Shown piece after piece: positions 42,267 to 51,745 of a stretch of DNA of 64,000 bases. Every line of letters begins with the position of its first letter. Position 1 is the first letter of the stretch. The stretch lies in NCBI RefSeq assembly GCF_001552195.1, contig NZ_BCQS01000027.1:1-64000 (forward strand). The letters are read 5' to 3'. The notes under the pieces were generated by a model. The model saw nothing but the letters and a program-made list of their open reading frames with translations, did not search any database and was not told the DNA's origin. The stretch is from Actinomadura latina NBRC 106108 (GTDB lineage: Bacteria > Actinomycetota > Actinomycetes > Streptosporangiales > Streptosporangiaceae). A program made the translations under genes and the position numbers.

Positions 42267-42280
42267 CGAACACGTGTACG
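42267..42280. promoter_or_regulatory. Candidate LexA (SOS) box before uvrA
   Basis: CGAACACGTGTACG resembles the actinobacterial SOS box CGAAC(N)4GTTCG with one mismatch in the right half. It lies about 112 bp before the uvrA start in a gene-free region. This fits damage induction of uvrA, but the match is partial. Confidence 0.5.
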
Positions 42281-42391
42281 GTGCGAGAGTGCCGTCCGGA
42301 CCGTTCAGGGCGGGCATGAAATGCGGCGGCGGCCGTCGCCGTTAAGGAGTCGGGGGATTCTGTCGTACCCCGTGGCTAGCCTGAGACCGAC

Positions 42392-45277
42392 GTGTCTCTC
42401 CCCATCGCCGCGCCCCAGAAGAGGAACCGGAACAACGCCGTGCATGACCGACTCATCGTGCGTGGAGCACGCGAGCACAACCTGAAGGACGTCTCGCTCG
42501 ACCTCCCGCGGGACTCCATGATCGTGTTCACCGGTCTGTCGGGTTCCGGGAAGTCCAGCCTGGCGTTCGACACGATCTTCGCGGAGGGCCAGCGCCGGTA
42601 CGTGGAGTCGCTGTCGGCGTACGCCCGGCAGTTCCTCGGCCAGATGGACAAGCCCGACGTCGACTTCATCGAGGGCCTCTCCCCGGCGGTGTCGATCGAC
42701 CAGAAGTCGACCAGCAAGAACCCGCGGTCGACGGTCGGGACGATCACCGAGGTGTACGACTACCTGCGGCTGCTGTACGCCCGGATCGGGCACCCGCACT
42801 GCCCCGAGTGCGGCCGGCCGATCAGCCGGCAGGCGCCGCAGCAGATCGTCGACCGGGTGCTGGAGCTGGAGCCCGGAACGCGGTTCCAGGTGCTGGCGCC
42901 GGTGATCCGCGGGCGCAAGGGCGAGTACCTGGAGCTGTTCCGGGAGCTGCAGTCCAAGGGGTACTCGCGGGCGCTCGTCGACGGCCAGACGGTGCGGATG
43001 GACGAGCCGCCCAAGCTGAAGAAGCAGGAGAAGCACGACATCTCCGTCGTGGTCGACCGTCTCTCGGTGAAGGACTCCGCGCGGCAGCGGCTCGCCGACT
43101 CGGTCGAGACCGCGCTGGGGCTCGCGGGCGGCACGATCGTCCTCGACTTCGTCGACCTCCCCGAGGACGACGAGAACCGCACCCGGATGTACTCCGAGCA
43201 CCTCTACTGCCCTTACGACGACCTGTCGTTCGAGGAGCTGGAGCCCCGCTCGTTCTCGTTCAACTCGCCCTACGGCGCCTGCCCCGACTGCACCGGGCTG
43301 GGGACGCGCATGGAGGTCGACCCCGAGCTCGTCGTCCCGGACGAGGACCTGACGCTCGGGGAAGGCGCGATCCAGCCCTGGTCCAACGGGCATGTGAGCG
43401 ACTACTTCCTCCGGCTGCTGTCCGCGCTGGGCGACGCCATGGGGTTCGACCTCAACACCCCCTGGCACAAGCTCCCCGCCAAAGCGCGCAAGGCCGTCCT
43501 GAACGGGCACGAGACCCAGGTCCACGTGCGGTACAAGAACCGCTACGGCCGGACGAGGTCGTACTACACCGCCTACGAGGGCGTGATCCCCTACATCCAG
43601 CGGCGGCACGCCGAGTCCGAGAGCGACTCCAGCCGGGAGCGGTTCGAGGGCTACATGCGGGAGATCCCGTGCCCGACGTGCGAGGGCGCCCGGCTCAAGC
43701 CGGTCGTGCTGGCCGTCACCATGGGCGGGATGTCGATCGCCGAGGTCGCCTCGATGCCGATCGGCGAGGCCGCGAAGTTCCTCCTGGCGATGGAGCTGAA
43801 CGAGCGCGAGACGCACATCGCCGAGCGCGTCCTCAAGGAGATCAACGCCCGGCTCGGCTTCCTGCTGGACGTCGGCCTCGACTACCTCACCCTCGACCGG
43901 GCGTCCGCGACCCTCGCCGGCGGCGAGGCGCAGCGCATCCGGCTCGCGACGCAGATCGGCTCGGGCCTGGTCGGCGTGCTGTACGTGCTGGACGAGCCGT
44001 CCATCGGCCTGCACCAGCGCGACAACCACCGGCTGCTGGAGACGCTGATCCGGCTCCGCGACATGGGCAACACGCTGATCGTCGTCGAGCACGACGAGGA
44101 CACCATCGCCGCCGCCGACTGGATCGTCGACATCGGCCCGCGCGCGGGCGAGCACGGCGGCGAGATCGTCGTGTCCGGCACCGTCGAGGACCTGAAGAAG
44201 TCCGAGCGCTCGCTGACCGGCGCCTACCTCGACGGGCGGCGGGAGATCGCCGTCCCGCAGATCCGCCGCCCCTGCACGAGGGGCCGCGAGGTCACCGTGA
44301 AGGGCGCCCAGCAGAACAACCTCCGGAACGTGGACGTCGCGTTCCCGCTCGGCGTCCTCACCGCGGTGACCGGTGTGTCCGGGTCGGGCAAGTCGACGCT
44401 GGTCAACGACATCCTCTACAACTCGCTGGCCAAGAAGCTGAACGGGGCGAGGACCGTCCCCGGCAAGCACAAGCGCGTCAACGGCGTCGACCAGCTCGAC
44501 AAGGTCGTCCACGTCGACCAGTCGCCGATCGGGCGCACCCCGCGCTCGAACCCGGCGACCTACACCGGCGTGTTCGACCACATCCGCAAGCTGTTCGCGC
44601 AGACCACCGAGGCGAAGGTGCGCGGCTACCAGCCGGGCCGGTTCTCCTTCAACGTCAAGGGCGGCCGCTGCGAGAACTGCTCCGGCGACGGCACCATCAA
44701 GATCGAGATGAACTTCCTGCCGGACGTCTACGTCCCGTGCGAGGTCTGCCTCGGCGCCCGCTACAACCGGGAGACCCTGGAGGTCCACTACAAGGGCAAG
44801 ACGATCTCCGAGGTGCTCGACATGCCGATCGAGCAGGCCACCGAGTTCTTCGAGCCGATCAAGGCGATCCACCGGCACCTGAAGACGCTCAACGACGTCG
44901 GGCTCGGGTACGTCCGGCTCGGCCAGCCCGCCCCGACGCTGTCCGGCGGCGAGGCGCAGCGCGTCAAGCTGGCGTCCGAACTGCAGAAGCGGTCCACCGG
45001 CCGCACCGTCTACGTGCTGGACGAGCCGACCACCGGCCTGCACTTCGAGGACATCCGCAAGCTCCTCGGCGTCCTGAACGGCCTGGTCGACAAGGGCAAC
45101 ACGGTCATCGTCATCGAGCACAACCTCGACGTCGTCAAGACCGCCGACTGGATCATCGACATGGGGCCCGAGGGCGGTTCCCGGGGCGGCACCGTCGTCG
45201 CCACCGGGACCCCCGAGGACGTCGCCGGGGTCGAGGCCAGCCACACCGGCCAGTTCCTCAAGAAGATCCTCGGCTAG
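42392..45277 (+). CDS. uvrA: Excinuclease ABC subunit A
   Basis: 961-aa DNA damage-recognition ATPase of nucleotide excision repair, complete. It has two ABC modules: FTGLSGSGKSSLAFDT with AGGEAQRIRLA, and VTGVSGSGKSTLVND with SGGEAQRVKLA. The zinc-module cysteines are CPECGRP, CPDCTGLG, CPTCEG, CENCSGDG and CEVCLGARYN. The start is GTG 42392 as first codon; GTG 42440 (beginning HDRLIVRGAREHNL) matches the usual actinobacterial N-terminus equally well. A possible LexA box lies upstream. The protein acts with UvrB, which is outside the window, and UvrC at 47746. Confidence 0.97.
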   Translation: MSLPIAAPQKRNRNNAVHDRLIVRGAREHNLKDVSLDLPRDSMIVFTGLSGSGKSSLAFDTIFAEGQRRYVESLSAYARQFLGQMDKPDVDFIEGLSPAVSIDQKSTSKNPRSTVGTITEVYDYLRLLYARIGHPHCPECGRPISRQAPQQIVDRVLELEPGTRFQVLAPVIRGRKGEYLELFRELQSKGYSRALVDGQTVRMDEPPKLKKQEKHDISVVVDRLSVKDSARQRLADSVETALGLAGGTIVLDFVDLPEDDENRTRMYSEHLYCPYDDLSFEELEPRSFSFNSPYGACPDCTGLGTRMEVDPELVVPDEDLTLGEGAIQPWSNGHVSDYFLRLLSALGDAMGFDLNTPWHKLPAKARKAVLNGHETQVHVRYKNRYGRTRSYYTAYEGVIPYIQRRHAESESDSSRERFEGYMREIPCPTCEGARLKPVVLAVTMGGMSIAEVASMPIGEAAKFLLAMELNERETHIAERVLKEINARLGFLLDVGLDYLTLDRASATLAGGEAQRIRLATQIGSGLVGVLYVLDEPSIGLHQRDNHRLLETLIRLRDMGNTLIVVEHDEDTIAAADWIVDIGPRAGEHGGEIVVSGTVEDLKKSERSLTGAYLDGRREIAVPQIRRPCTRGREVTVKGAQQNNLRNVDVAFPLGVLTAVTGVSGSGKSTLVNDILYNSLAKKLNGARTVPGKHKRVNGVDQLDKVVHVDQSPIGRTPRSNPATYTGVFDHIRKLFAQTTEAKVRGYQPGRFSFNVKGGRCENCSGDGTIKIEMNFLPDVYVPCEVCLGARYNRETLEVHYKGKTISEVLDMPIEQATEFFEPIKAIHRHLKTLNDVGLGYVRLGQPAPTLSGGEAQRVKLASELQKRSTGRTVYVLDEPTTGLHFEDIRKLLGVLNGLVDKGNTVIVIEHNLDVVKTADWIIDMGPEGGSRGGTVVATGTPEDVAGVEASHTGQFLKKILG

Positions 45278-45345
45278 GTCGCCGAGGGGCCGGTGCGGAG
45301 TCCCCGGAACCGTCCACCAAGATGGGACCCATGGGAGAGAACGTG

Positions 45346-45771
45346 ATGCCCCGGACGGCCGGGGACGGGGGGATCGGGCGGCGCGCCGTGCTGTGCGGCT
45401 GCGCCGGGGCCGTCGGCGCCGCGGTGAGCGCCGGATGCGGCGCCGGGGGTGCGAGCGGGGCCAAGTCCGCCGAGGACCTCAAGGGTCAGCAGATCGCGAA
45501 GGCCGCGGACGTGCCCGTCGGCGGCGGCAAGATCTACGGGGACGAGAAGGTCGTCGTGACCCAGCCGGCCCAGGGCGCGTTCAAGGCGTTCACGGCGGTC
45601 TGCACCCACCAGGGCTGCACGGTCGGCAGCGTCCGGAACGGGCTGATCCACTGCCCCTGCCACGGCAGCGAGTTCAAGATCACGGACGGCTCGGTGGCGA
45701 AGGGCCCGGCGGACCGGCCGCTCCAGGAGTACCCGGTCCAGGTGAAGGACGGCGGCATCGTCGTCACCTGA
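45346..45771 (+). CDS. Rieske 2Fe-2S lipoprotein 1
   Basis: 141-aa exported Rieske iron-sulfur protein. The N-terminus has a twin-arginine-like RRAVLCG and a hydrophobic run ending in the lipobox SAGC, so it is probably membrane-anchored by lipid. The cluster ligands are CTHQGC and CPCHG with the spacing of the family. GGGAGAG precedes ATG 45346; earlier ATGs at 45322 and 45331 are less likely. It follows uvrA by about 70 bp and is 85 bp before a close paralogue. Confidence 0.87.
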   Translation: MPRTAGDGGIGRRAVLCGCAGAVGAAVSAGCGAGGASGAKSAEDLKGQQIAKAADVPVGGGKIYGDEKVVVTQPAQGAFKAFTAVCTHQGCTVGSVRNGLIHCPCHGSEFKITDGSVAKGPADRPLQEYPVQVKDGGIVVT

Positions 45772-45856
45772 CTTGGTTCCGGTTTGAACCATTTCGGTCG
45801 CTCGTTCGTGTCTCCAGGTGACGGAAGAACCGAGACATGTCACCGGAGGGGCGAGC

Positions 45857-46339
45857 ATGCCACAGGGGTCCGAGACCAAGGCGGACGGGACGGAGCAGGA
45901 GCCGGGGAACGCGCGCAGCCGCCGGGGCCTGCTCATCGGCGCGGGTCTCGCGGGCGTGGCCGGGCTGGCGGCCGCGTGCGGGGGTTCCGGGGACGGCGCG
46001 GGGTTCGGCGGCTCGGGCGGCTCGGGCGGCGGGGACGCGGGCACGGACGCCGGCGGCGCCCTCGCGGCGGCCAGTGAGATCCCGGTCGGCGGCGGCAAGG
46101 TCTTCGAGGACGCCGAGGTCGTCGTCTGCCAGCCGCAGCAGGGTCGGTTCACGGCGTTCTCCGCCAGCTGCACCCATCGCGGCTGCAGCGTCGGCTCGGT
46201 GTCGGGCGGCACGATCAACTGCCCCTGCCACGGCAGCAAGTTCAAGATCAGCGATGGCTCGGTGGTGAACCCGCCCGCGGACGAGCCCCTGAAGAAGAAG
46301 AACGTCACCGTCCAGGACGGCAAGATCATGCTCGCCTGA
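45857..46339 (+). CDS. Rieske 2Fe-2S lipoprotein 2
   Basis: 160-aa exported Rieske protein, paralogue of the gene before it. It has a Tat-type RSRRGLLIG, a lipobox LAAAC and a Gly/Ser/Asp linker of about 30 residues. The cluster domain has CTHRGC and CPCHG. The cluster domains of the two proteins match closely while the N-terminal linkers differ, which indicates local duplication. GGAGGGG precedes ATG 45857. Electron partners are unknown and no oxidase, cytochrome or dehydrogenase gene lies beside them. Confidence 0.87.
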   Translation: MPQGSETKADGTEQEPGNARSRRGLLIGAGLAGVAGLAAACGGSGDGAGFGGSGGSGGGDAGTDAGGALAAASEIPVGGGKVFEDAEVVVCQPQQGRFTAFSASCTHRGCSVGSVSGGTINCPCHGSKFKISDGSVVNPPADEPLKKKNVTVQDGKIMLA

Positions 46340-47573
46340 GCGACTTCCGCTGCGCCGGGCCGTCCCCGCGCGGGGCGGTGCCGGCGTCGTCCGGGGCGCC
46401 GTCGGGGTCGTCCGGGGCGTTCACCCCCGCCGACGCGCCGCCCGCCGTCTGCGAGTCACGGCTCGCGGCGGTGCCATCGGGGGACGGGGCGGTGCCGTCC
46501 GCGGAGGGAGAGGCGCCGTCCGGGGACGCGGCCTCGCCGTCGGCCACGGGCTCGGGGCTCACGCGGAACCGGGGGAGCGCCTGCGGGTGGTGGTCGCGGA
46601 TGTAGGCGACGAGATGCTCGCGCACGTCGCAGCGCAGGTCCCAGGTGCTCGCCGAGTCGGCGGCGCTCATCAGCGCGCGCATGGTCACCAGCCCGTTCGG
46701 CTGCGTCTCCACGAGCTGCAGCACCCACTCGCGCCGGTCCCACAGCGGGTTGTCCCGCAGCGCCGAGTACAGCTCGGTGCGCAGCTCCTCGACCGGCACC
46801 GTCCAGTCGACGTGCAGCTCCACCGAGCCGAGCAGCCGGCTGGAGTGCCGGGTCCAGTTCTCGAACGGCTGCTCGGTGAAGTGCGACACCGGGAAGATCA
46901 TCCGGCGGTCGTCCCAGAGCCGCAGCACCACGTAGGACAGCGTCAGCTCCTCGACCCGCCCCCAGGTGCCCTGCGTGACCACGATGTCGTCCAGCCGCAG
47001 CGCGTCGCTGAACGCCAGCTGCAGCCCCGCGAGCAGGTTGCCGAGCGTCGGCCGGGCCGCGATGCCGACGACCAGCCCGGCGACGCCCGCCGACGCCAGC
47101 ACCCCGGCGCCGATCGCCCGCACGCTCGGGAAGGTGAACAGCGCGGCGCCCACCGCCACGACCGTGATCACCACGGCCGCGATCCGGCGCAGCAGCAGCA
47201 TCTGGGTGCGGGCGCGGCGGGCCCGCCGGTTGCGCTCGCCCTCGATGTGCATCAGCCGTTCCAGCGGCGGGTCGCTCAGGGCGTAGGCGATCCGCAGCAC
47301 CAGCCAGGTCGTGGCGCCGATGGCGGCGATCCGCAGCGCGTGCCGGACGGCGCCGTCCGGCTGGCCGTGCAGCAGGTGGTAGGGCATCGCGGCGTTGGCG
47401 CTGGTCACCGTCGCGAGCGCGAACGCGGGCGCGGCGACGCGGCGGGCGACCCGGCCCGCGCCCGGCCAGCGGTGCGACAACCGGCCGGCGAGCAGCCGCC
47501 GGCCCGCCTCCACGAGGACCACGGACGTGGCGACGACGCCCGCCAGGACGGCCCAGGCCCAGAGAGCGGACAC
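46326..47573 (-). CDS. Mechanosensitive channel family protein (MscS)
   Basis: 415-aa MscS-type membrane protein. Four N-terminal hydrophobic segments are followed by the pore-forming region AIGAGVLASAGVAGLVVGIAARPTLGNLLAGLQLAFSD and the beta domain with VVTQGTWGRVEELTLSYVVLRLWDDRRMIFPVSHF. A disordered tail of about 70 residues is built of short GTAPSPDGTA-like units. GTG 47573 has a GAGGAGG site upstream; GTG 47633 is an in-frame alternative. Its stop overlaps the last bases of the convergent Rieske gene by 14 bp. Confidence 0.87.
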   Translation of the reverse strand: MSALWAWAVLAGVVATSVVLVEAGRRLLAGRLSHRWPGAGRVARRVAAPAFALATVTSANAAMPYHLLHGQPDGAVRHALRIAAIGATTWLVLRIAYALSDPPLERLMHIEGERNRRARRARTQMLLLRRIAAVVITVVAVGAALFTFPSVRAIGAGVLASAGVAGLVVGIAARPTLGNLLAGLQLAFSDALRLDDIVVTQGTWGRVEELTLSYVVLRLWDDRRMIFPVSHFTEQPFENWTRHSSRLLGSVELHVDWTVPVEELRTELYSALRDNPLWDRREWVLQLVETQPNGLVTMRALMSAADSASTWDLRCDVREHLVAYIRDHHPQALPRFRVSPEPVADGEAASPDGASPSADGTAPSPDGTAASRDSQTAGGASAGVNAPDDPDGAPDDAGTAPRGDGPAQRKSLRRA

Positions 47574-47745
47574 GCGCGCAACGACCTCCTCGGCTGATCG
47601 GAAACCTCCGTTCGACCCTCCCTTTCCCGTCACTTTGCGGTCATCCGGCCGCGAACGGGAGATCTATGTCACCTCGCCCCGGTTCGGGGCGGAACGGAAC
47701 GTGCGGGAGCCCGGCGTGTCGGTGCCGCCCACTAGGCTTCTGAGC

Positions 47746-49794
47746 GTGGCAGATCCGGCGACCTACCGACCCGCACCGGGCTCGATCCCGGAGTCCCCCG
47801 GGGTGTACCGCTTCCGCGACGAGCACGGCCGGGTCATCTACGTGGGAAAGGCGAAGAGCCTGCGCTCGCGGCTGAACTCCTACTTCGCCGACTTCTCCTC
47901 GCTGCACCCCCGCACGCAGACGATGGTGCAGACCGCCGCCCGGGTCGACTGGACGGTCGTCGGCACGGAGGTCGAGGCCCTCCAGCTGGAGTACTCCTGG
48001 ATCAAGGAGTTCGACCCCCGGTTCAACGTCCGCTACCGCGACGACAAGTCCTACCCGTATCTCGCCGTCACCCTGAACGAGGACTTCCCGAGGGTGATGG
48101 TGATGCGGGGCGCGAAGCGCAAGGGCGTGCGCTACTTCGGGCCGTACTCGCACGCGTGGGCGATCCGCGAGACGGTCGACCAGCTGCTGCGCGTGTTCCC
48201 CGTCCGGACGTGCAGCGCCGGCGTGTTCAAGCGGCAGCACCAGCTCGACCGCCCCTGCCTGCTCGGCTACATCGGCAAGTGCTCCGCGCCGTGCGTCGGC
48301 CGCGTCTCGCCGGCCGAGCACCGCCTCCTCGCCGAAGACTTCTGCGACTTCATGGCGGGCAACACGACCCGGTTCATCAAGCGCCTCGAACGCGACATGC
48401 GCGAGGCCGCCGCGTCCCAGGAGTACGAGCGCGCCGCCCGGCTCCGCGACGACGTCCGGGCGCTGGAACGCGCGCTGGAGAAGCAGGCCGTCGTGCTGCC
48501 CGACAGCACCGACTGCGACATGATCGCCTTCGCCGAGGACGAGCTTGAGGCGGCCGTCCAGGTGTTCTACGTGCGCGGCGGCCGCATCCGCGGCCAGCGC
48601 GGCTGGGTCGTCGACAAGGTCGAGGAGGTCACCACCGGCGACCTCGTCGAGGACTTCCTCATCCAGATCTACAGTGAGAGCGAGTCGGTGCCCCGGGAGG
48701 TGCTCGTCCCGGCGCTGCCGCCCGACGAGGACGCGATGACCGAGCTGCTGTCGGAGCAGCGCGACGGGCCGGTCCGGCTGCGCGTCCCGCAGCGCGGGGA
48801 CAAGAAGGCCCTGCTGGAGACGGTCGCGCGCAACGCCCACGAGGCGCTGAAGCAGCACAAGACGCGCCGCGCGTCCGACCTCACCACCCGCAGCCGCGCG
48901 CTCCAGGAGATCCAGGACGCCCTTGAGCTGGACGAGGCGCCGCTGCGCATCGAGTGCTACGACGTCTCCAACCTGCAGGGCACGAACGTGGTCGCGTCCA
49001 TGGTCGTGTTCGAGGACGGACTGGCCCGCAAGAGCGAGTACCGCCGCTTCACGATCAAGGCGGTCGAGGGTCAGGACGACGTCCGCTCCATCCACGAGGT
49101 GATCAGCCGCCGGTTCCGCCGCTACCTCGCCGAGAGCGAGAAGACGGGCGAGCTCGACCAGCTCGGCGATCCCCATGAGGCGGTTGCCGGGGGGGCCGGG
49201 GGGTCGTCCCCCCAGAGTGAGACAGAGGAGGGCGCGCACCAGCCGATCGATCCCGAGACCGGCAGGCCGCGCAAGTTCGCCTACCCGCCCAACCTGGTGA
49301 TCGTCGACGGCGGGCCGCCGCAGGTCGCCGCCGCGCAGCGCGCCCTCGACGAGCTGGGCGTCGACGACATCGCGGTCTGCGGGATCGCCAAGCGGCTGGA
49401 GGAGCTGTGGCTCCCCGGCGAAGGCGACCCGGTCATCCTGCCGCGCAACAGCGAGGGCATGTTCCTCGTCCAGCGGGTACGCGACGAGGCGCACCGTTTC
49501 GCCATCACCTTCCACCGGCAGCGGCGTTCCAAGTCCATGACGGTCAGCGAACTCGATAACGTTCCGGGACTGGGCCCGGCGCGCAGGGCGGCGCTGCTGA
49601 AGCACTTCGGCTCGCTGAAGCGGCTGAAGGACGCGACGCCCGAGCAGGTCGCCGAGGTCCCGGGGATCGGGATGCGCAGCGCCGAGGGCATCGTGGCGGC
49701 GCTGCACGGCGGTACCGTACCGGCGAGCGAGCGCGCGGGCCGGGGCACGGGCGAGGGCACGGGCGACGGGGAGCACAGGGGGAGACGGGCATGA
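47746..49794 (+). CDS. uvrC: Excinuclease ABC subunit C
   Basis: 682-aa endonuclease making both incisions in excision repair. The GIY-YIG domain has ESPGVYRFRDEHGRVIYVGKAKSLRSRL. The UVR domain includes EYERAARLRDDVRALERALEKQ. The RNase H-like C-nuclease has CYDVSNLQGTNVVASMVVFEDG and VIVDGGPPQVAAA. Two helix-hairpin-helices end it (VPGLGPARRAALLKHFG, VPGIGMRSAEGIVAAL). GTG 47746 gives the usual start. A ~30-residue Gly/Pro-rich linker sits before FAYPPNLVIVDGG. Confidence 0.96.
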   Translation: MADPATYRPAPGSIPESPGVYRFRDEHGRVIYVGKAKSLRSRLNSYFADFSSLHPRTQTMVQTAARVDWTVVGTEVEALQLEYSWIKEFDPRFNVRYRDDKSYPYLAVTLNEDFPRVMVMRGAKRKGVRYFGPYSHAWAIRETVDQLLRVFPVRTCSAGVFKRQHQLDRPCLLGYIGKCSAPCVGRVSPAEHRLLAEDFCDFMAGNTTRFIKRLERDMREAAASQEYERAARLRDDVRALERALEKQAVVLPDSTDCDMIAFAEDELEAAVQVFYVRGGRIRGQRGWVVDKVEEVTTGDLVEDFLIQIYSESESVPREVLVPALPPDEDAMTELLSEQRDGPVRLRVPQRGDKKALLETVARNAHEALKQHKTRRASDLTTRSRALQEIQDALELDEAPLRIECYDVSNLQGTNVVASMVVFEDGLARKSEYRRFTIKAVEGQDDVRSIHEVISRRFRRYLAESEKTGELDQLGDPHEAVAGGAGGSSPQSETEEGAHQPIDPETGRPRKFAYPPNLVIVDGGPPQVAAAQRALDELGVDDIAVCGIAKRLEELWLPGEGDPVILPRNSEGMFLVQRVRDEAHRFAITFHRQRRSKSMTVSELDNVPGLGPARRAALLKHFGSLKRLKDATPEQVAEVPGIGMRSAEGIVAALHGGTVPASERAGRGTGEGTGDGEHRGRRA

Positions 49795-50669
49795 CCAGCG
49801 AGACCAAGATCCCGGACATCGTGATCGTCACCGGCATGTCCGGGGCGGGCCGCAGCACCGCGGCGAAGTCCCTGGAGGACCTCGACTGGTTCGTGGTCGA
49901 CAACCTGCCGCCGGGGCTGCTCGCCACGATGGCCGACCTCGGCGGCCGGGTGAAGGACGCGGTGCCGCGCATCGCCGTCGTCGTGGACGTCCGCAGCCGC
50001 GCGTTCACCGAGGACCTGCACTCCTCGATCGCCGAGCTGGAGGCGCGCGGCGTCCACCCGCGGGTGGTGTTCCTGGAGGCGAGCGACGCCGACCTGGTGC
50101 GCCGGTTCGAGAGCGTCCGCCGCCCCCACCCGCTGCAGGGCGACGGCCGCCTGGTGGACGGCATCGCCCGCGAGCGGGAGCTCGTCCGCGAGGTGCGGGC
50201 CGAGGCCGACCTGGTGATCGACACCAGCGGGCTCAACGTGCACGAGCTGCGCAACAAGATCATCGGCTTCTTCGGCAACGACACCGGCGAGTCCAGCCTG
50301 CGCGCGACCGTCGTGTCGTTCGGCTACAAGTACGGCCTGCCGGTCGACGCCGACCTCGTCGTCGACTGCCGGTTCCTGCCGAACCCGCACTGGGTGCCGG
50401 AGCTGCGGCCGAAGACGGGGCGCGACACCGCCGTCCGCGACTACGTCCTCGGGCAGCGCGGCGCCAAGGAGTTCCTGGACGCCTACTCCGAGGTCCTGCG
50501 GCTCCTCTCCGAGGGCTACGAGCGCGAGGGCAAGCACTACGTGACGCTCGCCGTGGGATGTACCGGCGGAAAACACCGTAGTGTGGCCATGGCTGAACAG
50601 ATCGCCGCGCGGCTGCGGGACGACGGCATCGAGGTGCAGGTCGCCCACCGCGACCTGGGCCGCGAATGA
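49791..50669 (+). CDS. rapZ: RapZ/YvcJ family nucleotide-binding protein
   Basis: 292-aa P-loop protein of the RapZ/YvcJ family. The Walker A is GMSGAGRST at residues 15-23, with Arg in place of Lys as in other actinobacterial members. The C-terminal RNA-binding-like domain has VSFGYKYGLPVDADLVVDCRFLPNP and VGCTGGKHRSVAMAE. In E. coli RapZ adapts small RNA for RNase E; in actinomycetes the role is unsettled. ATGA overlap with uvrC and the yvcK and whiA genes downstream form a classic conserved run. Confidence 0.95.
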   Translation: MTSETKIPDIVIVTGMSGAGRSTAAKSLEDLDWFVVDNLPPGLLATMADLGGRVKDAVPRIAVVVDVRSRAFTEDLHSSIAELEARGVHPRVVFLEASDADLVRRFESVRRPHPLQGDGRLVDGIARERELVREVRAEADLVIDTSGLNVHELRNKIIGFFGNDTGESSLRATVVSFGYKYGLPVDADLVVDCRFLPNPHWVPELRPKTGRDTAVRDYVLGQRGAKEFLDAYSEVLRLLSEGYEREGKHYVTLAVGCTGGKHRSVAMAEQIAARLRDDGIEVQVAHRDLGRE

Positions 50670-50706
50670 CCGCCCGCCGGTCCCGGACGAGGAGAGACAC
50701 GGCACG

Positions 50707-51684
50707 GTGAAGCACCCTGGCCCAACGGCGGGCCCGAAGGTCGTCGCGCTCGGCGGGGGCCACGGACTCTACGCCTCGCTGTCCGCGCTGCGCCGCGTCA
50801 CCGACCGGCTGACCGCGGTCGTCACCGTCGCCGACGACGGCGGCTCCAGCGGGCGGCTCCGCCGCGAACTCGGCGTGCTGCCGCCCGGCGACCTGCGGAT
50901 GGCGCTCGCCGCCCTCTGCGGCGACGACGAATGGGGCCAGACCTGGCGGGACGTCGTCCAGCACCGGTTCCGCAGCGAGGGCGACCTCCAGGACCACGCC
51001 GTCGGCAACCTCCTCATCGTCGCGCTGTGGGAACTGCTCGGCGGCGCGGACGCGTCCGGCTCCACCGTCGCGGGCCTCGACTGGGTCGGACGGCTGCTCG
51101 GCGCGCACGGCCGCGTCCTGCCGATGGCGGCCGTGCCGATGGACATCGTCGCCGAGGTGCGCGGCGCGGACCCGTCCCGTCCCGACGCGGTCACCCACGT
51201 CAAAGGGCAGGTCGCGTGCGCGAAGACGCCCGGCAGCGTGCTCGGCGTGTCCCTCGTCCCCGCCGACCCGCCCGCCTGCCCGGAGGCCCTCGCCGCCGTC
51301 GACGACGCCGACTGGATCGTGTTCGGCCCCGGTTCCTGGTTCACCAGCGTCCTGCCGCACCTCAAGGTGCCCGCGCTGGCCCGGGCCCTCACCGCCGCCC
51401 GCGCCCGCCGCGTCGTCGCGCTCAACCTCGCGCCGCAGCCCGGCGAGACCGACGACTTCTCGCCGCAGACCCACCTGGAGGTCCTGCAGGCGCACGCCCC
51501 GGACCTGCGCGTCGACGTCGTCGTCGCCGACCGCGGCGTGGTCGACGACCCGGCCGCGCTCGACAAGGCCGTCCAGGCCCTCGGCGGGCGGCTCGTCCTC
51601 GCCGACGTCGCCGCCGACGACGGCTCGCCGCGTCACGAACCCGCCCGGCTGGCCCAAGCCTTCGTACAGATATTCACCGAGTGA
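50707..51684 (+). CDS. yvcK: YvcK/CofD-like UDP-sugar-binding protein
   Basis: 325-aa cytoplasmic protein of the YvcK/GlmR family, needed for carbon-source adaptation and cell-wall balance. The start of the fold is VVALGGGHGLYASLSALR, followed by VADDGGSSGRLRRELGVLPPGDLRMALAAL, HAVGNLLIVALW and FGPGSWFTSVLPHL, all hallmark text. GTG 50707 is the best start; AGGAG is about 14 bases away. It lies between rapZ and whiA. Confidence 0.95.
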   Translation: MKHPGPTAGPKVVALGGGHGLYASLSALRRVTDRLTAVVTVADDGGSSGRLRRELGVLPPGDLRMALAALCGDDEWGQTWRDVVQHRFRSEGDLQDHAVGNLLIVALWELLGGADASGSTVAGLDWVGRLLGAHGRVLPMAAVPMDIVAEVRGADPSRPDAVTHVKGQVACAKTPGSVLGVSLVPADPPACPEALAAVDDADWIVFGPGSWFTSVLPHLKVPALARALTAARARRVVALNLAPQPGETDDFSPQTHLEVLQAHAPDLRVDVVVADRGVVDDPAALDKAVQALGGRLVLADVAADDGSPRHEPARLAQAFVQIFTE

Positions 51685-51745
51685 CGACCCGCCGGGCCGC
51701 GATCGGCCACACTGCTGGAAGTCCGATAGGGGGAGGGTTCATCAG

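Noticed and set aside
49198..49213. Hairpin inside uvrC as a terminator
   Set aside because: It lies within the coding frame with no U-run and the gene continues with conserved domains.
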